Shown here: in pieces, positions 26,037 through 34,900 of the stretch
Layout: every line of letters starts with the position of its first letter
Position numbering within the stretch: the stretch's first letter is position 1
NCBI GenBank assembly: GCA_030430495.1
Contig: JAUIKM010000028.1
Coordinates: forward strand, 1-64,000
DNA: 64,000 bases
Direction of reading: 5' to 3'
Origin: a bacterium
Lineage (GTDB): Bacteria; Bacteroidota; Ignavibacteria; Kapaibacteriales; UBA7675
The notes under the pieces: model-generated
Told to the model about the DNA's origin: nothing
Seen by the model: only the letters and a program-made list of their open reading frames with translations
The model's database searches: none
Program-made: the position numbers and the translations under genes

Positions 26037-26906
26037 TCAAAGTTCAAAGCGTTCGCCTTCACGCGCCAGGTGAAGACCGGCAGCGCGAATTGTTTCCACT
26101 GCATGCGAATCCGGATCGAGCAGCGGATTTGTATGATTAAAATGCAGCAGGCGCACGCGGGCGCGCAAGGCGTCGTCCAGGGGCGCCAAAAGTTTCAGCG
26201 TCGCGACCGCCGGCGGATGCGGCACAGTTCCAAGGCGGCCGGCGGGCAGCTCGGCGTCATCGTAGAACGTGGCGTCGATCCAGGCCGCGTCGACCTCGCC
26301 GAGCAGCGCGGCGAGCGGCGGCGACATTTCATCCCAGGCGTCGATATCCGGCAGATACAGGGCCGAGCGCCGCGGACCGGAAACGACAAATGCGACGGTT
26401 TCCGAATATTCGCCGCGGTGCGGGACGCGGAGACTTCTGACGGACAGGCCGGGCGCCGGCGACAGCGCCGCTTTTTCATCCAGATCGTGAAGTTTGATGT
26501 TCCCCAGTTGAATCAGCTGGCTCCAGGGTCCATTTTCCTGCAGGAAGGCGCGCATGCGCGGCATCACATAAACAGGAAGACTTTTGGTGTTCATGGCCTC
26601 GCGGCCGCAGTACATCAGTCCGGTGTAGTGGCCGATGTGCGCGTGCGTCAACAGAATTCCGACCAGGGTGGGCGGCTGCTCCCGATTTCCGGCAAGGTCA
26701 TTCATGCGGCGCAGTTGTTCGGGCAGGCGCGGCGTGGCGTCGAGCAGCCAGAAGCGATTCTCCGCGCGGTCCAGAATCGCCATTGCGGCAGGCAGGCAGC
26801 GACGGCGAGGATCGCGGCAGCAGAGTTTCAGGCAACCTGCATGCGGGTTGCCGGCATCCTGTCCGATTCCCAGAACTATGAGGTCAAAACCACCTGATTG
26901 CGGCAC
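26037..26906 (-). CDS. PqqB-like metallo-beta-lactamase-fold hydrolase
   Basis: 289 residues. GTG start at 26906, supported by GGAGG 8 bases upstream. The fold markers resemble PqqB: LGIGQDAGNPHAGC near the N-terminus, HAHIGH (88-93), VPHRGEYSETVAFVVSG, LPDIDAWDE, IDATFYDD and HFNHTNPL. Where most MBL enzymes have HxHxDH, the Asp is Gly here, so metal binding may be altered. No other pqq genes are nearby; a PQQ role is therefore not implied. Other use could be hydrolysis of a phosphodiester or ester. Partner and substrate unknown. Confidence 0.75.
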   Translation of the reverse strand: MPQSGGFDLIVLGIGQDAGNPHAGCLKLCCRDPRRRCLPAAMAILDRAENRFWLLDATPRLPEQLRRMNDLAGNREQPPTLVGILLTHAHIGHYTGLMYCGREAMNTKSLPVYVMPRMRAFLQENGPWSQLIQLGNIKLHDLDEKAALSPAPGLSVRSLRVPHRGEYSETVAFVVSGPRRSALYLPDIDAWDEMSPPLAALLGEVDAAWIDATFYDDAELPAGRLGTVPHPPAVATLKLLAPLDDALRARVRLLHFNHTNPLLDPDSHAVETIRAAGLHLAREGERFEL

Positions 26907-27008
26907 GCTTATTTCCTCCCGCGCGGGGGGGCAGGCTGCCGCCTTTGCGCTTTATTGTTATTTTTGCCGGTGAATTTTAGCATATCAATCATATTCGGGA
27001 AACAGACT

Positions 27009-27107
27009 ATGGGTAGGGGAGACCGCCGCTCAAAACGCGGTAAAATCTGGCGACAAACTAACGGTAAAACTCGCCCCAAGAAAAGCGGTCGCGATAAAAA
27101 ACGCTGA
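27009..27107 (+). CDS. 30S ribosomal protein bTHX
   Basis: A 32-residue, highly basic protein: MGRGDRRSKRGKIWRQ, then a TNGKTRPKKS segment and a basic tail. It matches bTHX (GKGDRRTRRGKIW type), a small protein that sits in the 30S head in Thermus and Bacteroidota. It starts at the ATG at 27009; the in-frame open region upstream has no family-like residues. It lies 27 bases before the HAD gene and is probably co-transcribed with it. Confidence 0.9.
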   Translation: MGRGDRRSKRGKIWRQTNGKTRPKKSGRDKKR

Positions 27108-27134
27108 TCCTTCAAGCAGCATTCCGGGAGACCG

Positions 27135-27773
27135 ATGTCAGGCGAATCACGAATTCCCAGTGTACCGATTTTGCTGTTCGACTTCGGTCAGGTTCTGATT
27201 GAAGTGTTTTTCGACCGCGCAGAGCCGGCTTTCCGGCGATTGCTTTCCAATCCGTCCAAGCCGGAACTCGCGCCGCAGTACAACAAATATCGCCAGTCCG
27301 AGGTGTTTACGCAGCTCGAAATCGGCGCTGTTTCACCGGCGCAGTTTCGGCAGACGATGCGCGAGCGGCATGCTATTGAGGCCGACGACGACGCAATCGA
27401 CGCAGCATGGAACTGTATTCTGGGCAATGTTTTTGCCGGAAGGCTCGAGCTTCTGCAGCGCCTGTCCCAACGGTACGAACTGTACCTCCTGAGCAATACC
27501 AACCAGTTGCATCACGATGCATTTATCGAACCGGCGGCGGACGTGCTGGCAATGTTCCGGCATTGTTTTTATTCGCACGAACTCGGCGAGCGCAAACCGG
27601 ATGCGGCTATCTACGAAAAGGTCGTTCGGCACATAGGCGCTCCGGCGCGTGACATCATGCTGATCGACGACAACGCGCTGAACGTCCGCGCCGCGGAACA
27701 TTTCGGCATGCCCGCCATTCTGTTGGAACATCCGGACGCCTTGCCGGGATTGGCCGACCTTCTACTGCGATAG
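27135..27773 (+). CDS. HAD-superfamily phosphatase (YihX-like, subfamily IA)
   Basis: 212 residues. Motif I is LLFDFGQVL: nucleophile Asp16 is present, with Gly where many HADs have the second Asp, as in YihX-like sugar phosphatases. Motif II is LLSNTN, the conserved Lys is in GERKPD, and motif IV is MLIDDNALNV. A helical cap lies between motifs I and II, as in subfamily IA. The start has GGGAG 6 bases upstream. It lies between bTHX and the nuclease gene (gaps 27 and 22 bases). Substrate unknown, probably a small phosphate ester. Confidence 0.87.
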   Translation: MSGESRIPSVPILLFDFGQVLIEVFFDRAEPAFRRLLSNPSKPELAPQYNKYRQSEVFTQLEIGAVSPAQFRQTMRERHAIEADDDAIDAAWNCILGNVFAGRLELLQRLSQRYELYLLSNTNQLHHDAFIEPAADVLAMFRHCFYSHELGERKPDAAIYEKVVRHIGAPARDIMLIDDNALNVRAAEHFGMPAILLEHPDALPGLADLLLR

Positions 27774-27795
27774 AACGAAGCAGCAGGAATAATGC

Positions 27796-29544
27796 ATGTT
27801 GTTTGCCGAAGCACGCCTGGATGAGCTGGCTTTCGTGGTTGTTGATGTTGAGACAACCGGGACGGACCCGCGCAAACACCGGGTGATGGAGCTCGGCAGC
27901 AGCGTCATGCAGGACGGCTCCATCGGCGACCATTTCTCTTCACTGGTACAAACCGACCAGATTATTCCGCCTTTTGTGGCGCGCATGACGGGTATCAAAA
28001 GCCACATGTTGCGGCGCGCGCCTTCGGCACAGCAGATTTTTCCGCGTCTTCACAGCCTGCTGAGCCAACCCAATGCCGTTTTTGTTGGTCACAATGTCGA
28101 ATTCGACTGGTCATTTGTGCACCAGACTTTTGTCCGTCTGGGCCTGCCGCCGATCGAGCCACCGCGACTGTGCACCTACCGACTGGCGCGCCGTCTGCTG
28201 GAAAACAAGCGCAAATTCAACCTGGCGGCCCTGTCCAAACACTTTGCCTGTGACGACGGCAAACACCACCGCGCCGGCGACGACGCGCGCGCAACGGCAA
28301 CCATTCTCTCGGAATTGCTCAAGCTGGCGCGCGACAACCACAAGATCGACACGCTGGCCGAGCTGCTGCAACTGCAGCGCAAACGCGTCAGCACAAGCGA
28401 CACACAGCCGCGCTCGGCGCGCAGCAAGTCGCGACGCTACCTCGTCAACACTCTGCAAAAAATTCCGCGCCGGCCGGGCGTGTACTTCTATTATTCCAGC
28501 AAAGGCGAAGTGCTGTACATCGGCAAAGCCAAGGTGCTGCGGGAGCGCGTGGCCGGCTACTTCCGGCGCGGTGCAAACCACAACGGCAAGGTAAAAGACC
28601 TGGTGCGCCGCGTGTCCGACATAGGCTGGGTTGAGACACAGACGGAGCTGTCGGCACTGCTGCTGGAGTCGCGTGAAATCAAACGTCACCAGCCGCGCTA
28701 CAACGCGCTGATCAAGCGCTACGGCCGGCATTCATTTGTGCGGCTCAGCAGCAAGGACGCCTTTCCACGCCTGGAGTGGAGCGAAGAGATACAGGTGGAC
28801 GGCGCCGAGTACTTCGGTCCCTTTCGCGGCCGTGCGGTGGCGGAGATGATTATCGAGATCGTCAACCGCATGTTCAACTTGCGCGAGTGTTCGGAAGCTA
28901 TACGCGAAGACCGGCAGCGCACGCCCTGTCTCTTTCACCAGATCGACCGTTGCGCCGCTCCCTGTGCCGGCAAACAAAGCCGCGAAGATTACCTGCGCGA
29001 AGTAGAGCGCGTGCGCCGTTTTCTGAACGGCCGCCACGAAGGCATCATACAAACGCTGCGGGAACGCATGCACGATCACGCCGAAGCAATGGAGTTTGAG
29101 GAAGCAGGCTGGCTGCGCGACAGAATCAGTGATGTGGAACGCATGCTCTTCCGGCGCGAGCCGATTTCAGCGGCGGTACACGACAATAATGTGATCATCG
29201 TTGCGCCGACCGCCGGCAGGGAACACGTCGAAGTATTTATGGTGCGGCACGGCCGCCTGCAGTTTCAGTATGTACACCCGGGCTCGGTCGACGAAAGCGA
29301 TGTGGAGCGCTACGTACGACGCGTGTACTTTGACCCCGATGCGATCGTGGAAGGCCACAGCGAATCGTTTGCGGAAATACGAAAAGAAGTCGATGAAATG
29401 CGCATCATCGCGGCCTGGCTGCACCGCCACCGCGATGTGGGCCGTTTTGTTTACATCAACGGCCAGTCGTCCGCCACGCTGCTGAACCAGCTGTACGACG
29501 TCATTCGTTGCAGCCTGCCCGGAAAACACAAAGGCCGCTCCTGA
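27796..29544 (+). CDS. DEDDh 3'-5' exonuclease fused to GIY-YIG nuclease and UVR region
   Basis: 582 residues. The N-terminal part (1-180) is a DnaQ-type DEDDh exonuclease: D17/E19 in VVVDVETTGTD, HNVEFDWSF, and HRAGDDARAT. A GIY-YIG domain like that of UvrC/Cho follows (about 220-310: RRPGVYFYY, VLYIGKAKVLRERV, SALLLESREIKRH). Then come a UvrC-like cysteine region (CLFHQIDRCAAPCAG) and a UVR motif (AMEFEEAGWLRDRI). UvrC's RNase H-like endonuclease and HhH domains are absent, so it would make only the first type of incision. The fusion is known in other bacteria and probably acts in DNA repair. It closes the apparent operon with bTHX and the HAD gene. Confidence 0.9.
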   Translation: MLFAEARLDELAFVVVDVETTGTDPRKHRVMELGSSVMQDGSIGDHFSSLVQTDQIIPPFVARMTGIKSHMLRRAPSAQQIFPRLHSLLSQPNAVFVGHNVEFDWSFVHQTFVRLGLPPIEPPRLCTYRLARRLLENKRKFNLAALSKHFACDDGKHHRAGDDARATATILSELLKLARDNHKIDTLAELLQLQRKRVSTSDTQPRSARSKSRRYLVNTLQKIPRRPGVYFYYSSKGEVLYIGKAKVLRERVAGYFRRGANHNGKVKDLVRRVSDIGWVETQTELSALLLESREIKRHQPRYNALIKRYGRHSFVRLSSKDAFPRLEWSEEIQVDGAEYFGPFRGRAVAEMIIEIVNRMFNLRECSEAIREDRQRTPCLFHQIDRCAAPCAGKQSREDYLREVERVRRFLNGRHEGIIQTLRERMHDHAEAMEFEEAGWLRDRISDVERMLFRREPISAAVHDNNVIIVAPTAGREHVEVFMVRHGRLQFQYVHPGSVDESDVERYVRRVYFDPDAIVEGHSESFAEIRKEVDEMRIIAAWLHRHRDVGRFVYINGQSSATLLNQLYDVIRCSLPGKHKGRS

Positions 29545-29557
29545 AAGAGCGGCCTTT
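29530..29557. terminator. bidirectional terminator between convergent genes
   Basis: AAAGGCCGCTC (29530-29540) and GAGCGGCCTTT (29547-29557) form a perfect 11-base stem around CTGAAA, overlapping the nuclease stop codon. On the minus strand the sequence beyond the stem is TTTGTGTTTTCC, so it also fits as terminator for the OmpA gene at 29601-31769. Confidence 0.8.
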
Positions 29558-29600
29558 GCCTGATAATTACACCACCGGCACTCACCGGTCACTGTTCCGA

Positions 29601-31769
29601 TTATTCACTTACCGGCGTCTCTATCACGATCCGCACCGTCCGCGAATACGAACGACCTTCCGGCAGGTCGTTGTCGTAGATCAGCTGATCGCTGCCTATG
29701 GCAATGACTTCAACGCGGTCTTCAGACACGGCATTGCCCAACGCCGCACGCGCTTCCGCGCTCCGTTTGCGGGCCAGTGCGCGGTTGTAATCCGCTTCGC
29801 CCTGACGGTCGGCATAACCGTAGATCTTGACGGTTGAATTCGGCTCGATGGCTGCGCGCACGCGGTCCATGATGCGGCGGTTGCGTGAGTCGAGCGTCGC
29901 CTTGCCGAAGTCGAACAGAATAAGCGAGAAGATTTCAATGCGTTTGTCATCCTTTAGTTCGGCGCGCTTGACTGTAAGCGTCAATTGCTCCAGCGGCACA
30001 TCGACTGTCTGCTCCACCTTCTGCCCGCTTTCGTCGTTGCTCGTATAACGCACGGTCAGATTCTGCTTTTCATCAGCCGGCCGCGGCTCGTCGAGCACTG
30101 CCCAGCGATGTACCGCGGAGGTGTCGCCGCCGTCAAAGCTGCGGAGGCGCGCGCGGCCCTGCATGACGTCGAGAGTGTAGCTGTCCAGTCCGCCTTCGGC
30201 ATAGGTCGTACCAACTGCTTCCAGCTCGGAGGGGATAGCTTCCACTTCAACTTCTTCGATGCTGACGGGCTGCAACAGATCGGCGTTTGAGGACAGGATT
30301 TCAACGCGGCGGTTTTCGGCCTGACCGTCCTCGGTCGTGTTGTTCGACGGTTTATCCGGAAGATTGCGCGATTGTGTGGAAATGCGACCGGCGTCGATAC
30401 CCCAGACATTCACCAGGTAGGTCTTGACGGCTTCCGCGCGCTGCTGTGATAGCTGCGTATTGCCTTTTTCTTCGCCCAAATTATTATTGTGCCCACGCAG
30501 TGTGATACTGGTTCCCGGATTTTCGCGCAGACGCAAACCTACAACATTGAGCGAGTTTGCGTAGACTTTCAGCGCGGAGGCTGGAATGCTGTTAATGGTA
30601 AATTTGCTCGCCTCCACATTGTCGAGCTCATTGATGCGCGCTCCACCGAGATCAGCGCTGCCCTGCTCAAAGAACACGTGCGGCAGCAGCGGCAGCGTTT
30701 CGAAGATTTCTGTCTCTTCTATGACTACTTTGGGATTTTCAATCCGACGGCCGTTTTTATCGATTCCATAGACGGCCAGACTGGATTCAAGTACAAAGGG
30801 ACGCGGAATGTCAAGGCGATAATTTTCCGTGATCGTCGTGCGTTCGAGGATGTAGTCGTCAAATTCCTCCGTCGTGGTTTCATCTCGCGAGTCCACCATC
30901 TCAAGTTTCCGTGTTTTGAGACCCGCGACAATCGTCTCGACCGTATCGCGGATATAGATCGTATCGAGCACAATGTCTTTTTCCAGCGAGCCCAGTTGCA
31001 TCTTGAACGACGCACCGAGCTGAATCGCCTCCGCCTTCCAGGAAACAGACGCCACGTCGTTGAACGGGACGTGCAGTCGGATTTCCGGGGCCAGGAACAT
31101 GCGCTCGCCGACGGGCAGATCGTAACCGGCGCCAAGCACGGCGCCCATGTACATCGACTCTTTTTCCGGAATTTCACCGGCTGATGCATTGCGTTCACGC
31201 GAACCGTCAAGGAAGGTCACATCGGACGGGCGGGTGAGCGTTTCGATCTGGTCGTACTCAGATGTCATCCAGAAACCAAGCACGATCCCCGCGTTTATGG
31301 AAACAGGTCCAAATCCGCGGAATTCAGCTGTCGGTTCCAGGCCAATGTAGTTCAGCGTGGCATCGAGCGTGTGCTCGCTGAATGCCGGAACAGAAGTGTT
31401 GCCGGACAACTCCTCTGCATTGCCAATGTTCTCCTCGCGGGAAAGCTCGGCGTCGCGCTGTGAATAGCCGGCGCGCATTTCAAACCACCATTGACGCGAA
31501 AAAGGGAACTCATACAGCAATCCAAAGGCAAGACCCGTACCCGAACCGTCGGCAAATTGGGGACAACAGTTCGGTACTCCGGGGAGCGCCCTGAAATCAG
31601 CAGTATGACTATTGAGGTTAAAACCGCCGTACAAGCCTATGTAATTCCATAAAACTGTGTCGGCGGGATCTGCGGCGTTTGTAGTACCGGCATTTTGCGC
31701 CAAGGATCGATTGAGCGGAACCATTGCAAAAAGCAAGCCCGCCAATAGAATTGCAGAAGTGAGCTTCAT
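29601..31769 (-). CDS. outer-membrane protein with beta-barrel region and two OmpA-like domains (paralogue)
   Basis: 722 residues. Signal peptide: MKLTSAILLAGLLFAM to SLAQ. Residues 40-265 look like an outer-membrane beta-barrel (IGLYGGFNLNSHTADF, aromatic-ended strands). OmpA domain 1 is about 365-500 (HVFFEQGSADL, ITLRGHNNNLGE, ENRRVEILS); domain 2 is about 615-722 (LILFDFGKATLD, VKIYGYADRQGEADYNRALARKR to YSRTVRIVIE), both expected to bind peptidoglycan. It shares layout and motifs such as DTIYIRDTVE with the protein at 2044-4284. It lies downstream of an IgGFc-type gene, but here a strong terminator separates the two. Confidence 0.87.
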   Translation of the reverse strand: MKLTSAILLAGLLFAMVPLNRSLAQNAGTTNAADPADTVLWNYIGLYGGFNLNSHTADFRALPGVPNCCPQFADGSGTGLAFGLLYEFPFSRQWWFEMRAGYSQRDAELSREENIGNAEELSGNTSVPAFSEHTLDATLNYIGLEPTAEFRGFGPVSINAGIVLGFWMTSEYDQIETLTRPSDVTFLDGSRERNASAGEIPEKESMYMGAVLGAGYDLPVGERMFLAPEIRLHVPFNDVASVSWKAEAIQLGASFKMQLGSLEKDIVLDTIYIRDTVETIVAGLKTRKLEMVDSRDETTTEEFDDYILERTTITENYRLDIPRPFVLESSLAVYGIDKNGRRIENPKVVIEETEIFETLPLLPHVFFEQGSADLGGARINELDNVEASKFTINSIPASALKVYANSLNVVGLRLRENPGTSITLRGHNNNLGEEKGNTQLSQQRAEAVKTYLVNVWGIDAGRISTQSRNLPDKPSNNTTEDGQAENRRVEILSSNADLLQPVSIEEVEVEAIPSELEAVGTTYAEGGLDSYTLDVMQGRARLRSFDGGDTSAVHRWAVLDEPRPADEKQNLTVRYTSNDESGQKVEQTVDVPLEQLTLTVKRAELKDDKRIEIFSLILFDFGKATLDSRNRRIMDRVRAAIEPNSTVKIYGYADRQGEADYNRALARKRSAEARAALGNAVSEDRVEVIAIGSDQLIYDNDLPEGRSYSRTVRIVIETPVSE

Positions 31770-31929
31770 TCTGTCTCTAGCTTAAATTGGTATGGAGGAG
31801 GTACAAAGAGCGTTAAGCGATAACGATAAGTAGTAAATGGGCCGCAAACTTAAAGTTAGCTGTGATCGCCATGCTATCCAAAAATTAATTCCCCTGACAG
31901 TCTGCCTCAAACGAGGTTTAAACAAAAAA

Positions 31930-31960
31930 AACGGGCAGTGTCGAAAGGACACTGCCCGTT
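31930..31960 (-). terminator. strong intrinsic terminator
   Basis: A perfect 13-base stem, AACGGGCAGTGTC (31930-31942) with GACACTGCCCGTT (31948-31960), loop GAAAG. On the minus strand it is followed by eight T. It ends the mRNA of the 1,471-residue gene at 31989-36404 before the OmpA gene, which should then have its own promoter in 31770-31929. Confidence 0.93.
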
Positions 31961-31988
31961 ATCAGTTCATGCCGTTAAATCTGAAGAT

Positions 31989-34900
31989 TTAGCGGGTAAT
32001 TACCATGCGTTTGGTTTCGCTGTACGGACCAGAGTCGATCGAGTAGAAGTACGTACCGGAGGCCAGGTCGGCCGTTTCCAGCATGACTTCATACTCGCCC
32101 GGATTCAGTCGTGCATCCACCAGCGTTTTCACCACGTCGCCATTGGCGTCGCGCAGAACCAGCGTTGTTTGTGCTTCGAGGCCAACCGAGAACTGGATCG
32201 CCGTGTTGACGGCGGCCGGGTTCGGCGAATTCTGGCTCAGACCATACGTGATTCCGCTCGTAACGAAGGGACGCAGGTTGATGGCGCAGACAACGCTCAG
32301 ACCGGTTTCGTCGGAGGTCGGTGCGATCGTAACGCAGGTGTAGTCGCTTTCCGTGACGATAACCTGTGCATTGATGTTCGTCGCGAACGACTTCGTGTGG
32401 TATTCAGCCAGGAAGGTGTCGAAGGTCGCTTCAATCAGGTTGCCGGTCGGGATAGCGCCATCGGTCGTAATGCTGATGGTCAGACGCAGTTCCTGACGAC
32501 CATTGCCCAGGTCGAACAGGTGGTCGCGCGGCGAGTTCGGATTGAAGTCAACCAGAGTACCGACGTTCGCGTTGACGCGCACGGAGTTGAGGTCGACTTT
32601 GAGGACTTCCATATCGTAGTCCATTGTCACGACAACTTCACGCACGCCGGCTTCCGCACCGATGTTGCCAACGATGTTGAGGTCAACTTCCAGATCGTCA
32701 CCAGGAGTGATGCGAGCCTGGCCGTCGCCGCGAATGTCGGCGGCCAGAGCCGTCGAGGCTTCAAACAGCAGAGCGCTGCTGCTGATGTCGACGCCAATCA
32801 CTTCCGACTCGTTCGTCGCCAGCGTGTAGTTGACGATGATGCGATTGCTGTGGTCGCCAGCGGCGGACGGCGTGTAGCGCACATTGATTTCGGCCGTTCC
32901 ATTCAAAGTGAAGGACTGGTCCGGCGTCAGCAGCGTACCGTCGGGCAGGCGAACGCCCGTCAGCGTGAAGTTCGGGTCATTCGGGTTTTCAAGCGTGATA
33001 GCGTCGATGCGCATGTCCTGTGAGGACAGCATCGCAGTCAGAACACCCTCAGCGTCAACACAGATTCTGATGGGTTCCGGTCCGACCAGATCGATGCCTT
33101 CCGGCGGATCGCCGATACCGTTCCAGGTCGAGGAGCGCTCAAGGAAGTCGATGTCGCCTTCCGGCGTTGCGACGACCTGACGATTGCCCGGCTGGCGAGC
33201 TACGAACCATGCGTTGCGAACTTCCAGGATTTCACCCGGATCCAGATCGACAGGCAGGGTTGTGGCCGTGCCGTCAACGAAGTACTGAACTTCATTGGCG
33301 TCGTTCGGGTCCGAGAACTCGTTGACATCCCAGGCGGCGTCGAGCATAAAGCCGGTGACGTTCACGGTCGTGTTGAACTCGCCCGTCACAGCTTCAAAGT
33401 AGGCCGACTCCGTCAGCGGGTTGTTGTCGTCGTTGATCAGCATGTTGCCGAAATCGATGTCCGTCGAGGTGAGAACCGTCTGGATACCGGTACCATTCAG
33501 GACGGCCTGCACGCTGAAGTTCTCGCCGTTGATGACATAGGGAATGTCGATTGCGATGCGATGTTCACCGGCGATCGTCGGGCTGAATTCCATCGGGTAA
33601 ACGTAGGTCTCGCCCGGATCCAGCGTGGCATTGCCCTGGTTGTCGTTCAGCGAATTGACAAACGCCTGCGCCGTGAAGGCGTCAACCGCGTTTGCGCCAG
33701 CCGGAGCAAAACTCTCGCCGTTATTGATGGCGACCTTGTTGTTTGCACCCGTGAGAATGCGGATTTCAACGTCGCCCTGGTTGGTCAGAGAGATCAAACC
33801 ATCGCCGTACGGACCTTTGTTGATGCGATGACGCGTCCAGTCAACGACCTCGAGTATAAGGTCGGATGTGATGCCTTCGCCGTCCAGTTCGGCAATATTG
33901 TCGATTTCCGTGCCGGCGTCGCTGACAAACGTAGCGACAAACGAGTAGGGTACAGCGTCGGTCGGCGTGAACTGCGATTCAAAGGTCACGATTTCATTCG
34001 GCTGCAGCACCATTTCGGTAACTCGGCCACTAATGAGATCATCGAAGGACACACCGTCTTCGTTCGTGCTGATCGCCCAGTTGAATGACCAGTTCGCATC
34101 GCCGGCGGCGTTTTGAATTTCGGTAATCGTTAAAGCGGACTCACCGGCGTTTTGAACTTCAATGTTACGCGTGCGCGTCAGGTTAACGTTGACCTGACCG
34201 AAGGAGTAATCACCAACGGTAATTGCGAGACTGCCCACTTTGGCTTTGACGGTGCCTTCAACTTCCTGGCATTCGTTGCCTGCAACCAGGACGTCTTCGA
34301 ATTCGCCGGACTCGGAGGCGGTGAATTGGACGCTCACAGTCATGATGTGTGCGCCTTCATCGGGGCTGTTCACATCATATGCTTCCAGAGTCGCCGGAAG
34401 TGCGGGCGAGGAGTTCAGAATTTCAAAGCCCTGGCCGCCGTCGCGCAGTTCAAGGCGCTCAATCGTCACAGGACCGGTCGGGTTCATGTTGATGACTTTG
34501 ATTGTCTCAACGCGAGAATCACCCGGTTTGAATTTGCCGAAGTCGGTTTCCTCTTCGACGATCGCAACATTGAATGCATCGTATTCCACGATGACCGTTT
34601 CAAAGTTACAGTTGCGGTCCGTGAACACAACCACGGCGCGGCCGCTTTGTTTGGGATCAATGACGCGCAGCTGCCACTCAACCTGGTTGGCCTGCCCCGG
34701 AACGAACTCATCGTAGATCAGCTCGTAGTTGCAGGAGAAGTCTTTCACCATGAAGATGCGCGCCATGTTCGAGCGAATCGCATCGTCTTCGGGTTTGTCG
34801 CGAACGATACCGTCTTCAACGTTGCCGTCACAACCAACCGTATACGTCACAACAGGTTTGTCTTCATCTTCAACATTTTCAAGGTCGCGCAAAGCGATAC

